Shown here one piece after another: positions 48,222-56,095 of a DNA stretch of 64,000 nucleotides (position 1 is its first letter; each line of letters begins with the position of its first letter). The DNA is from CAIZGX01 sp964385405 (GTDB lineage Bacteria > Bacteroidota > Bacteroidia > Flavobacteriales_D > Sanyastnellaceae), in the NCBI GenBank assembly GCA_964385405.1, contig CAYLOT010000013.1:4720-68719 (forward strand), written 5' to 3'. The notes beneath the pieces are model-generated. The model did not search any database, had not been told where the DNA came from, and saw only the letters and a list, made by a program, of their open reading frames with translations. A program made the position numbers and the translations under genes.

Positions 48222-49080
48222 GTTTCTTCTTCCCGCCACCAAAGTAGGTTCCGATAGACCAAGAGCGTTCCATGAAGGTAATGGCTTGTTGAGCACGAGC
48301 GTTTTTGTCGCCGTCTTCCAACATGATGTTGCCTAAGTAAGATCTTCCAAATTGAGCGCCCACTTGTGCGAAGAAGTGTTTGCCCATTTCCATGCGTAGT
48401 CCAGATGACGCACTCCAGCCCCATCCGGCAACGTGCAACCAATTGAGGTGACGTTCTCCGTAAAAGGTAAAATCAGTCCAAGGCAGGAAGATGCCTAAGT
48501 TTCCTGAACACCACATGTATAAGCCATACTTGTTGGTTTTGTCTTTCCAAACAGGCGCGCGGTATTCCGCAGCAGCGCGAATAAAATTGAACCCGTTACT
48601 GTGGTGGAAATCCATGAAGCTCGTGGTGTACAAAATTTGTTGATTGTTGAAGTCCCCGGTGTATTGCTGGCCAGCGTATTTAACAGTGTCTATGTATCCG
48701 TTCAAAATACACGACTGCGTGGGAGTTAAACGGTACTTCATGTGATCCCATCCGACTGAAACTGAAAATTGATCTGTAAGGAATCGTCCAAAACGAACGT
48801 TAAATTGCGGCACACTGAAATACTTTGCGTTGAAGTATACATTCGGATCAAATTTCGCAGGCATATCGGTGGCGCTTACTTCCTTCAACTCGAAATCGTA
48901 TCCTTCTCCCTTGAAGTGTATATAGCTTCTTAAGTATGAGGCTCTGTTGTAACCCCAATAGATATAATTCTGTCCCTTGCGATCAGAAACCCCACCCCAT
49001 GAAGACTGCGGCTCGTTTGAAGTCTGAGCGAAAGTTGTTATGCCCATAAAGGCAAACATGAAAACAAGAAGATTCTTCAT
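48199..49080 (-). CDS. Outer-membrane beta-barrel protein
   Basis: 293 residues from the ATG at 49080 (MKNLLVFMFAFMGITTFAQ, a signal peptide). A frame open to 49134 would overlap the divergent yraN start. The mature part has strand-like aromatic segments (YIYWGYNRASYLRSYIHFKG, FNVRFGRFLTDQFSVSVGWD, LYMWCSGNLGIFLP, FFAQVGAQFGRSYLGNI). The C-terminus GTYFGGGKKKHPADQSK is hydrophilic and its last codons lie inside hairpin array C. Function unknown. Minus-strand TACATTTG (49100-49107) is a -7 match 19 bases upstream. Confidence 0.7.
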   Translation of the reverse strand: MKNLLVFMFAFMGITTFAQTSNEPQSSWGGVSDRKGQNYIYWGYNRASYLRSYIHFKGEGYDFELKEVSATDMPAKFDPNVYFNAKYFSVPQFNVRFGRFLTDQFSVSVGWDHMKYRLTPTQSCILNGYIDTVKYAGQQYTGDFNNQQILYTTSFMDFHHSNGFNFIRAAAEYRAPVWKDKTNKYGLYMWCSGNLGIFLPWTDFTFYGERHLNWLHVAGWGWSASSGLRMEMGKHFFAQVGAQFGRSYLGNIMLEDGDKNARAQQAITFMERSWSIGTYFGGGKKKHPADQSK

Positions 49081-49118
49081 AGACCGCGATAATTTGCAGC
49101 AAATGTAATTGCTGAACG

Positions 49119-49484
49119 ATGAATCACACCGCACTTGGAAAAAAAGGCGAGGCGCAAGCGCTCGAGTTCTTAAAGAAAAAAGGATACAAGGAAGTTGCTA
49201 TGAACTGGCGAATAGATCCTTATGAAATTGATTTGATTATGATTGATAAAAATGATCTCGTCTTTGTTGAAGTAAAAACACGCAGCACCGATGCCTTTGG
49301 TAATCCGCTCGACGCGGTTAATCCGCGCAAACGGCAGAAGCTCATTCGCGCTGCACATTTGTTCATTGTGCTTCACAACCATTCCCTAGAACCCCGATTC
49401 GACGTGGTCTCCATCGTAGAAACAGAAAACGCCCCTTCGAAAATTTTCCATTTCGAAGAAGCGTTTTATCCTTTAGTCAAATAA
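49119..49484 (+). CDS. YraN family (UPF0102) nuclease-like protein
   Basis: A 121-residue protein of the restriction-endonuclease-like fold. The motif runs GKKGEAQALEFLKKKGYKEV, then YEIDLIMIDKNDLVFVEVKTR, with the D...ExK metal-binding set (Asp in EIDLI, Glu and Lys in VEVKTR), and AVNPRKRQKLIRAA. Its cellular role is not established; relatives sit near rnhB or signal peptidase genes. It is divergent from the beta-barrel gene by 38 bases and ends at array D. Confidence 0.9.
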   Translation: MNHTALGKKGEAQALEFLKKKGYKEVAMNWRIDPYEIDLIMIDKNDLVFVEVKTRSTDAFGNPLDAVNPRKRQKLIRAAHLFIVLHNHSLEPRFDVVSIVETENAPSKIFHFEEAFYPLVK

Positions 49485-49486
49485 GT

Positions 49487-49651
49487 TAACTCCTTCGGAT
49501 CAATCCGACGAAGTCTGAGAAATAAATCGTCAAAGACATTCGTGCTTGCACATTCGCCGAAGGCATTCGTGCTTGCACATTAAATCCTTTGGATCAATCG
49601 AAACAAGTTTCGATCAATCTCTTCGAGATCAATCCGACTTTGTCGGATTAA
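49487..49651. repeat. Mini-hairpin array D (reverse orientation of array C type)
   Basis: Read on the minus strand it has the same units and spacers as array C: AATCCGAC-AAA-GTCGGATT, GATC-type units around AATCTC-GAA-GAGATT and ATCGAAAC-TT-GTTTCGAT, then GAAT-spaced GTGCAAGCAC and GCC-TTC-GGC units, then GATTTATTTCTC (49517-49528; array C has GATATATTTCTC). A 17-base direct repeat ATTCGTGCTTGCACATT occurs at 49538-49554 and 49565-49581. The outermost hairpin contains the stop codon of the PKD cargo gene. Confidence 0.85.
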
Positions 49652-51384
49652 AGTTTCACTACTTGTTTTCTTAAGGAACCTTCTTCCATTTGCAATTCAA
49701 GAATGTAATTTCCTGAAGACAAATTAGAAAGATCAAGCACCGCGTTGCCGTTCGCTACGCGTTCTGCAAGGACAAGTCTTCCAGAAAGATCGCGAATAGC
49801 AAGGTTTGCACTTTCGGTGGTATTGTTCCATTGAACGTTCAAGACATCGGCAACCGGATTCGGATAGATATTCAGTTGGTCTTCCATTGCAATTTCTTCC
49901 ACTCCAACGTTTACTGTAATCATGTCAGACGTAACAATACAACCGTAACTGTTGGTTACCTGCACCGCATAAACACCGTTGGGAGGGCTAATTAAATAGT
50001 AGGTGATTGCCCCTTGCAAAAGCATTCCGTTATAGAACCATTGATATGTGTCATAAACGTCTTCAACCGACAATTGGTCTGCGGCAGCATTCCAAAAAAC
50101 CTCTATTGGCGCGCAATACAGATATGGCTCACTTGTAGAAGAACACCCGAATTCATTCTGAAGATAAACTGAATAATAGCCAGACTCGGTCATGGTTAAA
50201 CTAGAACCCGACGCTCCTGAAATTAAAATACCATCGTGATACCAGTAGTAAGTTGGCATAGTATCGTTGGAACATGAGATTACGTTTCCACTTACACTCA
50301 CAGCAGCGTCTGGCTGAGGAAAGACATTAACCGTTGTTGAAGCTGAAATATTCGTCACTTCACTCAGTGAAATGTTTATTGTTCCTGAAGTTCCATTTCC
50401 AGAGTTGAACGATTGCGAGCCCACTCCTATGTTGAACGAAGAAGTTCCAAGATTATCATCTTGTGAAATATCGTCTGAATCCCAGAAGGTAATGGTATAA
50501 GGTGGGTTTGAAAGCGTGAAGTTCACGTTCGAGTAAGATGCGCTTGTTTGGTTGTTCACAGTACCACTTGTATACACCGCACTTCCTGCAGCATTGTTAA
50601 TGGTGAAGTAGGGATCAGCTGTGCTAAACAAATCATCAGCATCGCCGTTCCAGTTTCCATTCACTCCAGCAAGGTTTACAGAAGTGATTACATAATTGGA
50701 AATCACGGTTTGAAGAGATGCAGTATAGGTGCCTGCCGTACCATAATTCACTGGCGCCGGATCTGCCTCTGTTCCCGTTTGTCCATTTCCAAAATCCCAA
50801 GTGTAGGTAGTCAATTGTCCAGCGTCTCCACCAATGGTTGCCACATAATCCACGTCAATAGATCCGCAACCAGCAGACTGATCAAAAGAAAAAGTTGATG
50901 TTCCGCCTGGACCCTGTTCAACAATAAGTGTAATGATAAAACTATCGTTTTGTGTGACTTCGAATCCGAAAGCTTCAGCTAGCGCAGTAATGCTAATCAC
51001 GATATCATAAGTTCCCGGCAATACAGGCACTCCGCAAATGGTAGCACACCCAGAGTTCTCCCCTTGCGGTGGATAGAATATTCCATCGGCATCGTTCAAA
51101 GTGAATTCCAATCCGAATGGAAGTCCAGATACATCTGTAATGGTTAATTGTAGAAGGGTTGCGTTAACTCCGGAAGAAGGATCAACCACATCAGTTGGAA
51201 TGAAAAACGTCATTACCTGCTCGTAATACACCCCCGTTGTTGCATTAGGCGGAGTAGCAGGACAGATCATAGGTGTTCCCGTTGTATTGGTGCAGGTAGG
51301 ATCTGGAGAACAAGTAGGACATTGCGCGTTCACTGAAAATAATCCAGCAAAAAACACTGCGAAAAAGATTGATATGTTTTTCAT
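49648..51384 (-). CDS. T9SS-secreted PKD-domain protein
   Basis: A 578-residue cargo. Signal peptide (IFFAVFFAGLFSVNAQ), then a Cys-rich stretch CPTCSPDPTCTNTTGTPMICP. A PKD domain at about residues 165-225 carries the TYTWDFGNGQTGTEADP motif. Further Ig/PKD-like segments (PTYYWYHDGILISGASG; DTYQWFYNGMLLQGA) resemble immunoglobulin-like repeats of adhesins. A T9SS type A sorting domain ends the protein (LNIYPNPVADVLNVQWNN, LAIRDLSGRLVLAE, LSSGNYILEL, QVVKL). Probably an adhesin or structural surface protein. The stop codon lies in array D. Confidence 0.88.
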   Translation of the reverse strand: MKNISIFFAVFFAGLFSVNAQCPTCSPDPTCTNTTGTPMICPATPPNATTGVYYEQVMTFFIPTDVVDPSSGVNATLLQLTITDVSGLPFGLEFTLNDADGIFYPPQGENSGCATICGVPVLPGTYDIVISITALAEAFGFEVTQNDSFIITLIVEQGPGGTSTFSFDQSAGCGSIDVDYVATIGGDAGQLTTYTWDFGNGQTGTEADPAPVNYGTAGTYTASLQTVISNYVITSVNLAGVNGNWNGDADDLFSTADPYFTINNAAGSAVYTSGTVNNQTSASYSNVNFTLSNPPYTITFWDSDDISQDDNLGTSSFNIGVGSQSFNSGNGTSGTINISLSEVTNISASTTVNVFPQPDAAVSVSGNVISCSNDTMPTYYWYHDGILISGASGSSLTMTESGYYSVYLQNEFGCSSTSEPYLYCAPIEVFWNAAADQLSVEDVYDTYQWFYNGMLLQGAITYYLISPPNGVYAVQVTNSYGCIVTSDMITVNVGVEEIAMEDQLNIYPNPVADVLNVQWNNTTESANLAIRDLSGRLVLAERVANGNAVLDLSNLSSGNYILELQMEEGSLRKQVVKL

Positions 51385-51474
51385 ACGTTAAGGTTCAAAC
51401 TAAGGTTCATTCAAGATTAAGAAATTTTTTCTACATGAGCAATGCTTTCAGCGAAAAAAGCAAGAAAGAGAATC

Positions 51475-51482
51475 TATCTTCG
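51475..51482 (+). promoter_or_regulatory. -7 promoter box for the DUF502 gene
   Basis: TATCTTCG, 7/8 match to TAnnTTTG, 8 bases before the ATG at 51491. Confidence 0.4.
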
Positions 51483-51490
51483 CAGTCAAT

Positions 51491-52087
51491 ATGAAACACT
51501 CCATTACTCGAAAATTATTTGCCTACCTCATCAACGGATTGGTGCTGGCACTTCCCATTTACATTACGGGTTATGTTTTGTACACGGTATTCACCTCCTT
51601 AGACAGAATACTGCCCATAGAACACAAATATCCTGGATTGGGAATTCTCATTCTCTTAGTTGCTTTGATTATTCTTGGGTTTCTAGGAGCGAAGATTATC
51701 AACGATCAAATTAGAAATCGCTTTTTAAAATTTCTCGACCGCATTCCTTTCATCAAAACCATTTACAAAAGCATTACCGATATGCTTGGTGCTTTTGTCG
51801 GAAATAAAAAACGATTCAATAAACCTGTATTGGTGCGTCTGAGCAAAGACAATGATGTTGAAGTTATTGGATTTATTACCGACGAAGATTTACAAGAAAT
51901 TGGAGAAGCACATGAAGGAAAAATAGGAGTGTACGTGCCTATGAGTTACAGCTTTTCAGGACACTTGGTTATTGTACCGCGCAGCAATGTGAAGGCAATC
52001 ACAGGCAATTCACTCGAGCTAATGAAATACGTAGTAAGCGGTGGTGTTGTAGAATTCGAGCCTGAAAAAAATGAAGGAACGAAATAA
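51491..52087 (+). CDS. DUF502 family membrane protein
   Basis: A 198-residue protein with two N-terminal TM helices (LFAYLINGLVLALPIYITGYVL, split as LINGLVLALPIYITGY; and LGILILLVALIILGFLGAKI). A conserved cytosolic domain follows: RIPFIKTIYKSITDMLGAFV, VLVRLSKDNDVEVIGFITDE, VPMSYSFSGHLVIVPRSNV. The family's function is unknown. It overlaps the DMT transporter gene by 17 bases, so the two are coupled. Confidence 0.87.
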   Translation: MKHSITRKLFAYLINGLVLALPIYITGYVLYTVFTSLDRILPIEHKYPGLGILILLVALIILGFLGAKIINDQIRNRFLKFLDRIPFIKTIYKSITDMLGAFVGNKKRFNKPVLVRLSKDNDVEVIGFITDEDLQEIGEAHEGKIGVYVPMSYSFSGHLVIVPRSNVKAITGNSLELMKYVVSGGVVEFEPEKNEGTK

Positions 52088-52958
52088 GGCACTCGTCTTA
52101 CTTCACTTCATTGTTTTTCTCTGGGGATTTACAGGAATCCTTGGAAAAGAACTGAATTTTTCTGTTACAGTTTTGGTCTTCTTACGCATGGTGGTTGCAC
52201 TTGCCTCTATTGCGACTTATAAATACTTCTGGAAGAAATCGTTCGTAGTTTCTCGCTTCGATCTTATTAAGCTCTTGTTTGTTGGCATGCTCACGGCCGC
52301 GCATTGGTTGTGCTTTTTCTACAGCATTCACATCAGCAATGTTAGTACAGCACTGGCCGTCATTAGCACAACCGCCTTCTTCGTTGCGCTTATTTCGCCG
52401 TTGTTTACACGAAAGAAATTTGTGTGGAAGGAACTCGCACTTGGAACGCTCGTAACTGCAGGTGTCGCCGTTATTTTCAATGTTGAAATGGAGTACGCTT
52501 GGGGAATCGTATTCGCCCTTTTGGCTGCGTTGTTTGCAGCCATCTTTTCTTCTTTCAACGGTAGATTTATTCGCACGATGCACGCAAGTAACATTGCATT
52601 TTATGAAATGCTCGGAGGAAGTGCTTTTCTAATTGCGGTGATTACAATACAAGGCGAATGGAACATTGTAGCAGAACTCACTACTTATGATTGGCTCTTG
52701 GTCATTCTTCTTGGGACAGTAACCACAGCATTCGCTTTCATAGCCAGTGTGAATGTGATGAAGCACCTCTCGCCATTCTCTTGCGCCATTGCCATTAACC
52801 TCGAGCCTGTTTATACGATTCTGTTGGCTCTGCTTTTTTATGGAAAGTCTGAATACATGCGCCCGCTGTTTTACGTAGGAGCAATTCTTATTCTATCGAG
52901 TGTGTGGTTAGAAAGTTTGTTGAGGAAAGGAAAGACTAAAGCGCCAGACGCACGTTAA
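52071..52958 (+). CDS. DMT/EamA family transporter
   Basis: A 295-residue ten-TM permease made of two EamA repeats. The first begins LVLLHFIVFLWGFTGILGKE with the FLRMVVALA segment, and has HWLCFFYSIHISNVSTALAV. The second has EMLGGSAFLIAVI and the typical AINLEPVYTILLALLFYGKS. Family members export amino acids, nucleotides or other metabolites; the substrate is unknown. The start lies 17 bases inside the DUF502 gene, and the end overlaps the convergent M48 protease gene by 23 bases. Confidence 0.9.
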   Translation: MKERNKALVLLHFIVFLWGFTGILGKELNFSVTVLVFLRMVVALASIATYKYFWKKSFVVSRFDLIKLLFVGMLTAAHWLCFFYSIHISNVSTALAVISTTAFFVALISPLFTRKKFVWKELALGTLVTAGVAVIFNVEMEYAWGIVFALLAALFAAIFSSFNGRFIRTMHASNIAFYEMLGGSAFLIAVITIQGEWNIVAELTTYDWLLVILLGTVTTAFAFIASVNVMKHLSPFSCAIAINLEPVYTILLALLFYGKSEYMRPLFYVGAILILSSVWLESLLRKGKTKAPDAR

Positions 52959-53736
52959 TCTGAAAGTTTTCCCATTCTTCGTTGGTCATTATAGGGACAA
53001 ACGTGTTGGGTAATCCCGCACATTTCATTTCAATGTTTTGTGCACGGGATTCCAATTCTGGGTGTGTGCTCATAAATTCAGGCATGTATCCAGACATTTC
53101 GCTGTCTGCTTTCATTTTACGGAACAATGTTGCCATTCCATTTGGACGAATATTCGAATTGGTTAGAAAAACAAATCCTACTTCATCCGCTTCATTTTCT
53201 TGATCTCTGCTAAACGCCAATCCCGCTAATTCTCCAACAGCCGATGCCACTGTAGCGCTACCGCCTTGGGCCACCGCACCTTCCAACAAAGTAATTATTC
53301 CTTCGGTTCGCATGCGTTCAATCACATGACGCTTTTCCAAATGGGCAATTTCATGGGCCAATACTCCTGCTAATTCTTCTGGATTATCGCACGCATAAAT
53401 CAACCCTGTGTGCACCACTATGTGATTCCCCGGCAGAGCGAAGGCATTTACTTCATTGTTGTTTACGACATGAATGTGAAATTTGTTTGCGGGAAAAAGA
53501 TTTCCATTCGCCAATCTTTCAACCATAACATTCATTACCTCGCTAACAGAGTCTGATTTAATTTCCTTTGACTCCATAAGAACCGCTTCCATGGCTAATT
53601 CTCCGAATTTCTCTTCGTTGAAATCACCAAAAGACATGTGATTCAAAGACGCTGTAATGGGAATGCGTGAAAACGCAAACCACAATCCGGTTAAAACAGC
53701 CAATGTTATTGCAAATCGAATAAGGAATGTCTTCAT
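52936..53736 (-). CDS. M48 family zinc metalloprotease
   Basis: A 266-residue protease, anchored by an N-terminal hydrophobic segment (FLIRFAITLAVLTGLWFAF). The zinc site HExxH is in ELAGVLAHEIAHLEKRHV, and the third ligand Glu is in DQENEADEVGFVFLTN. FALPGNHIVVHTGLI is the substrate-binding strand region. It resembles BepA/LoiP-like periplasmic quality-control proteases. It starts 1 base after the stop of the DUF4870 gene, forming a unit with it. Confidence 0.92.
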   Translation of the reverse strand: MKTFLIRFAITLAVLTGLWFAFSRIPITASLNHMSFGDFNEEKFGELAMEAVLMESKEIKSDSVSEVMNVMVERLANGNLFPANKFHIHVVNNNEVNAFALPGNHIVVHTGLIYACDNPEELAGVLAHEIAHLEKRHVIERMRTEGIITLLEGAVAQGGSATVASAVGELAGLAFSRDQENEADEVGFVFLTNSNIRPNGMATLFRKMKADSEMSGYMPEFMSTHPELESRAQNIEMKCAGLPNTFVPIMTNEEWENFQINVRLAL

Positions 53737-53737
53737 C

Positions 53738-54175
53738 TTACTTGTCTTTTCTTACTAAAACATTTGTTAGTGGAGCGAACAACCACCAGTTGCTTTCCTT
53801 ACCCTTTCGAACTTTCACAGCAGAAATCAAGGTTCCTACAATCTCTGAAATGTTCACAAGAATAACCACACAGATGTATCCGAAATACTCATCGGAAAAT
53901 TTCAAATCACCAAACATGATTCGAATGGTCCATTGAAAACTAATGGTGTTCAGAATGAAAACAAAAAATTGCGATAGCAAAGCTTGCGTGCAATGCCAGC
54001 GAACGAAATAAGACGACTTTCGGTTAGACATGAAAAAGATAAATGTTGCCAAGAGATTTACAATAGGCAAGGGTAGTCCCGCCATTAAAGCCACCAACGA
54101 CATAACATACGCGTTAGCCGCTTTTTCGCGATCGTCTTGTTCGCGAACTCTGTCTTGCATTTCTTGTAATTCCAT
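53738..54175 (-). CDS. DUF4870-like membrane protein
   Basis: A 145-residue protein with a short hydrophilic N-terminus (MELQEMQDRVREQDDREKAA) and about four TM segments (VMSLVALMAGLPLPIVNLLA, ALLSQFFVFILNTISF, YFGYICVVILVNISEIVGTL). Layout and the SYFVRWHCTQALL stretch resemble DUF4870 proteins; assignment is tentative. It sits between a terminator (54181-54212) and the M48 protease gene, with a 1-base gap to the latter. Confidence 0.7.
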   Translation of the reverse strand: MELQEMQDRVREQDDREKAANAYVMSLVALMAGLPLPIVNLLATFIFFMSNRKSSYFVRWHCTQALLSQFFVFILNTISFQWTIRIMFGDLKFSDEYFGYICVVILVNISEIVGTLISAVKVRKGKESNWWLFAPLTNVLVRKDK

Positions 54176-54180
54176 AGCTT

Positions 54181-54212
54181 AAAAAAATAAACCGAACTTT
54201 CGTTCGGTTTAT
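54181..54212 (-). terminator. Rho-independent terminator after the TM2 gene
   Basis: A perfect 11-base-pair stem (54187-54197 with 54202-54212), loop TTTC, followed on the minus strand by a run of T (54186-54181). It separates the TM2 gene from the next gene downstream, only 6 bases before that gene's ATG. Confidence 0.85.
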
Positions 54213-54220
54213 TGTATCGT

Positions 54221-54559
54221 TTAGATTAAGAATTTCTGAACATTCTCCATGTTCTTCTTCTTTGTATTTCCTTGGATAGTGAACCAATCTACAATGGTCC
54301 ATATTCCACAACCACCTAATGTTAGAAGCTTTGCAACTCCTAATCCTGTATCTCCAATGTAGAAACGGTCAATACCATAAGAACCCCCGAAAATTGAAAT
54401 AATCAAAGCCGTAGAAGGGTCTTTCAAATTAGCAGATTGAATCATAATAAACTTGCTATCATCTAAAGCAAGAAGACGATCTCTTAAATAAGGAATTTGA
54501 TGACTTTCAAAAAATTTTGCATTGGTAGCAATGTACATGTCTACACGTGACTGATCCAT
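54221..54559 (-). CDS. TM2 domain protein
   Basis: A 112-residue protein. After a helical N-terminal half (MYIATNAKFFESHQIPYLRD) comes the TM2 domain: two TM helices around the conserved GSYGIDRFYIGDTGLGVAKL and LGGCGIWTIVDWFTI. The family is widespread and of unknown function in bacteria. It is a single-gene unit with a strong terminator just after it. Confidence 0.88.
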   Translation of the reverse strand: MDQSRVDMYIATNAKFFESHQIPYLRDRLLALDDSKFIMIQSANLKDPSTALIISIFGGSYGIDRFYIGDTGLGVAKLLTLGGCGIWTIVDWFTIQGNTKKKNMENVQKFLI

Positions 54560-54673
54560 AAAAAAAATTTGGTTAGGTGCCTACTCTATTTTCAGGTTTT
54601 CGGCTTCCCCTGCGAAACCGAAAATAATAAATTGTTGAATTCAAAAAGAAATACCTTGTATAATTTTTTCCTT

Positions 54674-55558
54674 TCATTTGAATCGGTACGCCCTAACATA
54701 ATCAACCACAAAGGAGTTCTTTTCCAATGGCAATCTATTCTCAGATTGCTGAACAGCCATGTCTACCAAGATTTTCATTGGTGATCGAGGAAACACATTC
54801 TCTTGTCTTCCCATTATAATCTTACCGTCTTTGCGATCACTAGCCTTTTTATAGCGGTAAAGTGTGCGCATCTCCTTTCCGTCTGTATACCATACAATGG
54901 CACTCTCTGTCCACAACACGCCATAGGTGTGCATGCCTTCTGATCCATCGAACGGCAGCTTCGTGCCCATACCCGACATTTTCTTGTTGTAGTGCGTTGT
55001 CATATGCTGAACGCGCGCTTGCTTCTTCTGACTAAAACCACCAAAAACATTCTCTTCATTCCAAAATTCAAACACATCGATCTCGTTGTTCGTTCCATTT
55101 GATTCCCCGTACAACCAGAACGCCGGCCACATATCTCTGCCCTTCGGTAACTCACAACGAATTTCATAATAACCCCAAAGAAACATTTCTTTCGATTCGA
55201 ACTCACCCGTCTCATAATTGAAATTACCCTTGCGCTCCTTCATTCCGTCGGTAATCCAAACGTAAAAGGTTTGATCTTTTCTTTCTTTTGGAAGTGTCGT
55301 AATAACAACCTTTCCATCCTTCACCTCAATACTCTCTTTGGTAAGCCATTGTTGGGTTATTTTCTGCTCGGCGTCGCGAACCACCCCTTCACGAATATCC
55401 CATTTTTGTTCATCCAATTTAGCCCCATCAAACTCATCGTTGAACGAAAGCTTCATGGGAATATTCATTCCACGAAAATTAATAATCGTGTCTTTCGGCT
55501 GAGCGAAAGCCAATGCAGGCGCTAGTGCGCATAAAACGACAAGCAACTTCTTCCACAT
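54674..55558 (-). CDS. GH16 family glycoside hydrolase (beta-glucanase-like)
   Basis: A 294-residue secreted enzyme with signal peptide (LLVVLCALAPALAFAQ). The GH16 domain starts LSFNDEFDGAKLDEQKWDIR. It has WGYYEIRCELPKGRDMWPAF and the catalytic box NEIDVFEFW, where the two Glu of E-I-D-V-F-E are nucleophile and acid/base, then HTYGVLWTESAIVWYTDGKE and ILVDMAVQ. It likely cleaves beta-1,3 or beta-1,3/1,4-glucans such as laminarin. It has no T9SS sorting domain, so it probably stays periplasmic. It begins 9 bases after the carbonic anhydrase stop. Confidence 0.9.
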   Translation of the reverse strand: MWKKLLVVLCALAPALAFAQPKDTIINFRGMNIPMKLSFNDEFDGAKLDEQKWDIREGVVRDAEQKITQQWLTKESIEVKDGKVVITTLPKERKDQTFYVWITDGMKERKGNFNYETGEFESKEMFLWGYYEIRCELPKGRDMWPAFWLYGESNGTNNEIDVFEFWNEENVFGGFSQKKQARVQHMTTHYNKKMSGMGTKLPFDGSEGMHTYGVLWTESAIVWYTDGKEMRTLYRYKKASDRKDGKIIMGRQENVFPRSPMKILVDMAVQQSENRLPLEKNSFVVDYVRAYRFK

Positions 55559-55567
55559 AAAAAATAA

Positions 55568-56086
55568 TTATTTAGGTTGAAACCAAGATGAATACATGAC
55601 ATAGTTGTTCGCTATGCGCTGCACTTCACCTTGAAACAATTCCGGAGAAAGGTCTTTGATTTTTTTTGCAGGAATACCCGCATACACACTTCCGCTTTTC
55701 ACATGCGTTCCCTCGGTAAGAATGGCGCCAGCGGCAATAATGCAGTTCTCTTCAATTACACAATTGTCCATAACTATTGCACCCATTCCTATAAGCACAT
55801 TGTCGTGTATGGTGCATCCGTGAACCATGGCGCGGTGGCCAATGCTTACGTTGTTTCCAATTTTTGTAGAAGCCTTCTGATAGGTGCCGTGTATAATAGC
55901 ACCGTCTTGAATGTTCACTTTGTTGCCAATCTCAATGGTGTTCACATCGCCACGAACAACTGCCGTAAACCACACACTGCACTGATCTCCCATAGTTACC
56001 TGCCCAACTATCGTGGCGTTGTCAGCAATGAAGCAATCGTTCCCCCATACTGGGGAAACGTTGTTTACAGGTAAAATCAATGGCAT
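55568..56086 (-). CDS. Gamma-class carbonic anhydrase-like hexapeptide protein
   Basis: 172 residues forming a left-handed beta-helix. The three zinc histidines are in QDGAIIHGTYQ and IGHRAMVHGCTIHDN. Hexapeptide repeats (VWFTAVVRGDVNTIEIGNKV, split as VVRGDVNTIEIG; VLIGMGAIVMDNCVIEENC) run through the centre. YrdA/CaiE-like relatives often lack measurable carbonic anhydrase activity, so the reaction is not certain. It lies between the GH16 gene and the carboxylase subunit gene on the same strand with 9-base gaps. Confidence 0.9.
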   Translation of the reverse strand: MPLILPVNNVSPVWGNDCFIADNATIVGQVTMGDQCSVWFTAVVRGDVNTIEIGNKVNIQDGAIIHGTYQKASTKIGNNVSIGHRAMVHGCTIHDNVLIGMGAIVMDNCVIEENCIIAAGAILTEGTHVKSGSVYAGIPAKKIKDLSPELFQGEVQRIANNYVMYSSWFQPK

Positions 56087-56095
56087 AATTTCTTT

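Noticed and set aside
49538..49581. 17-base direct repeat as a possible minimal CRISPR
   Set aside because: Two copies only, palindromic units with a hairpin spacer shared with array C, and no cas genes in the window. It belongs to the mini-hairpin array.
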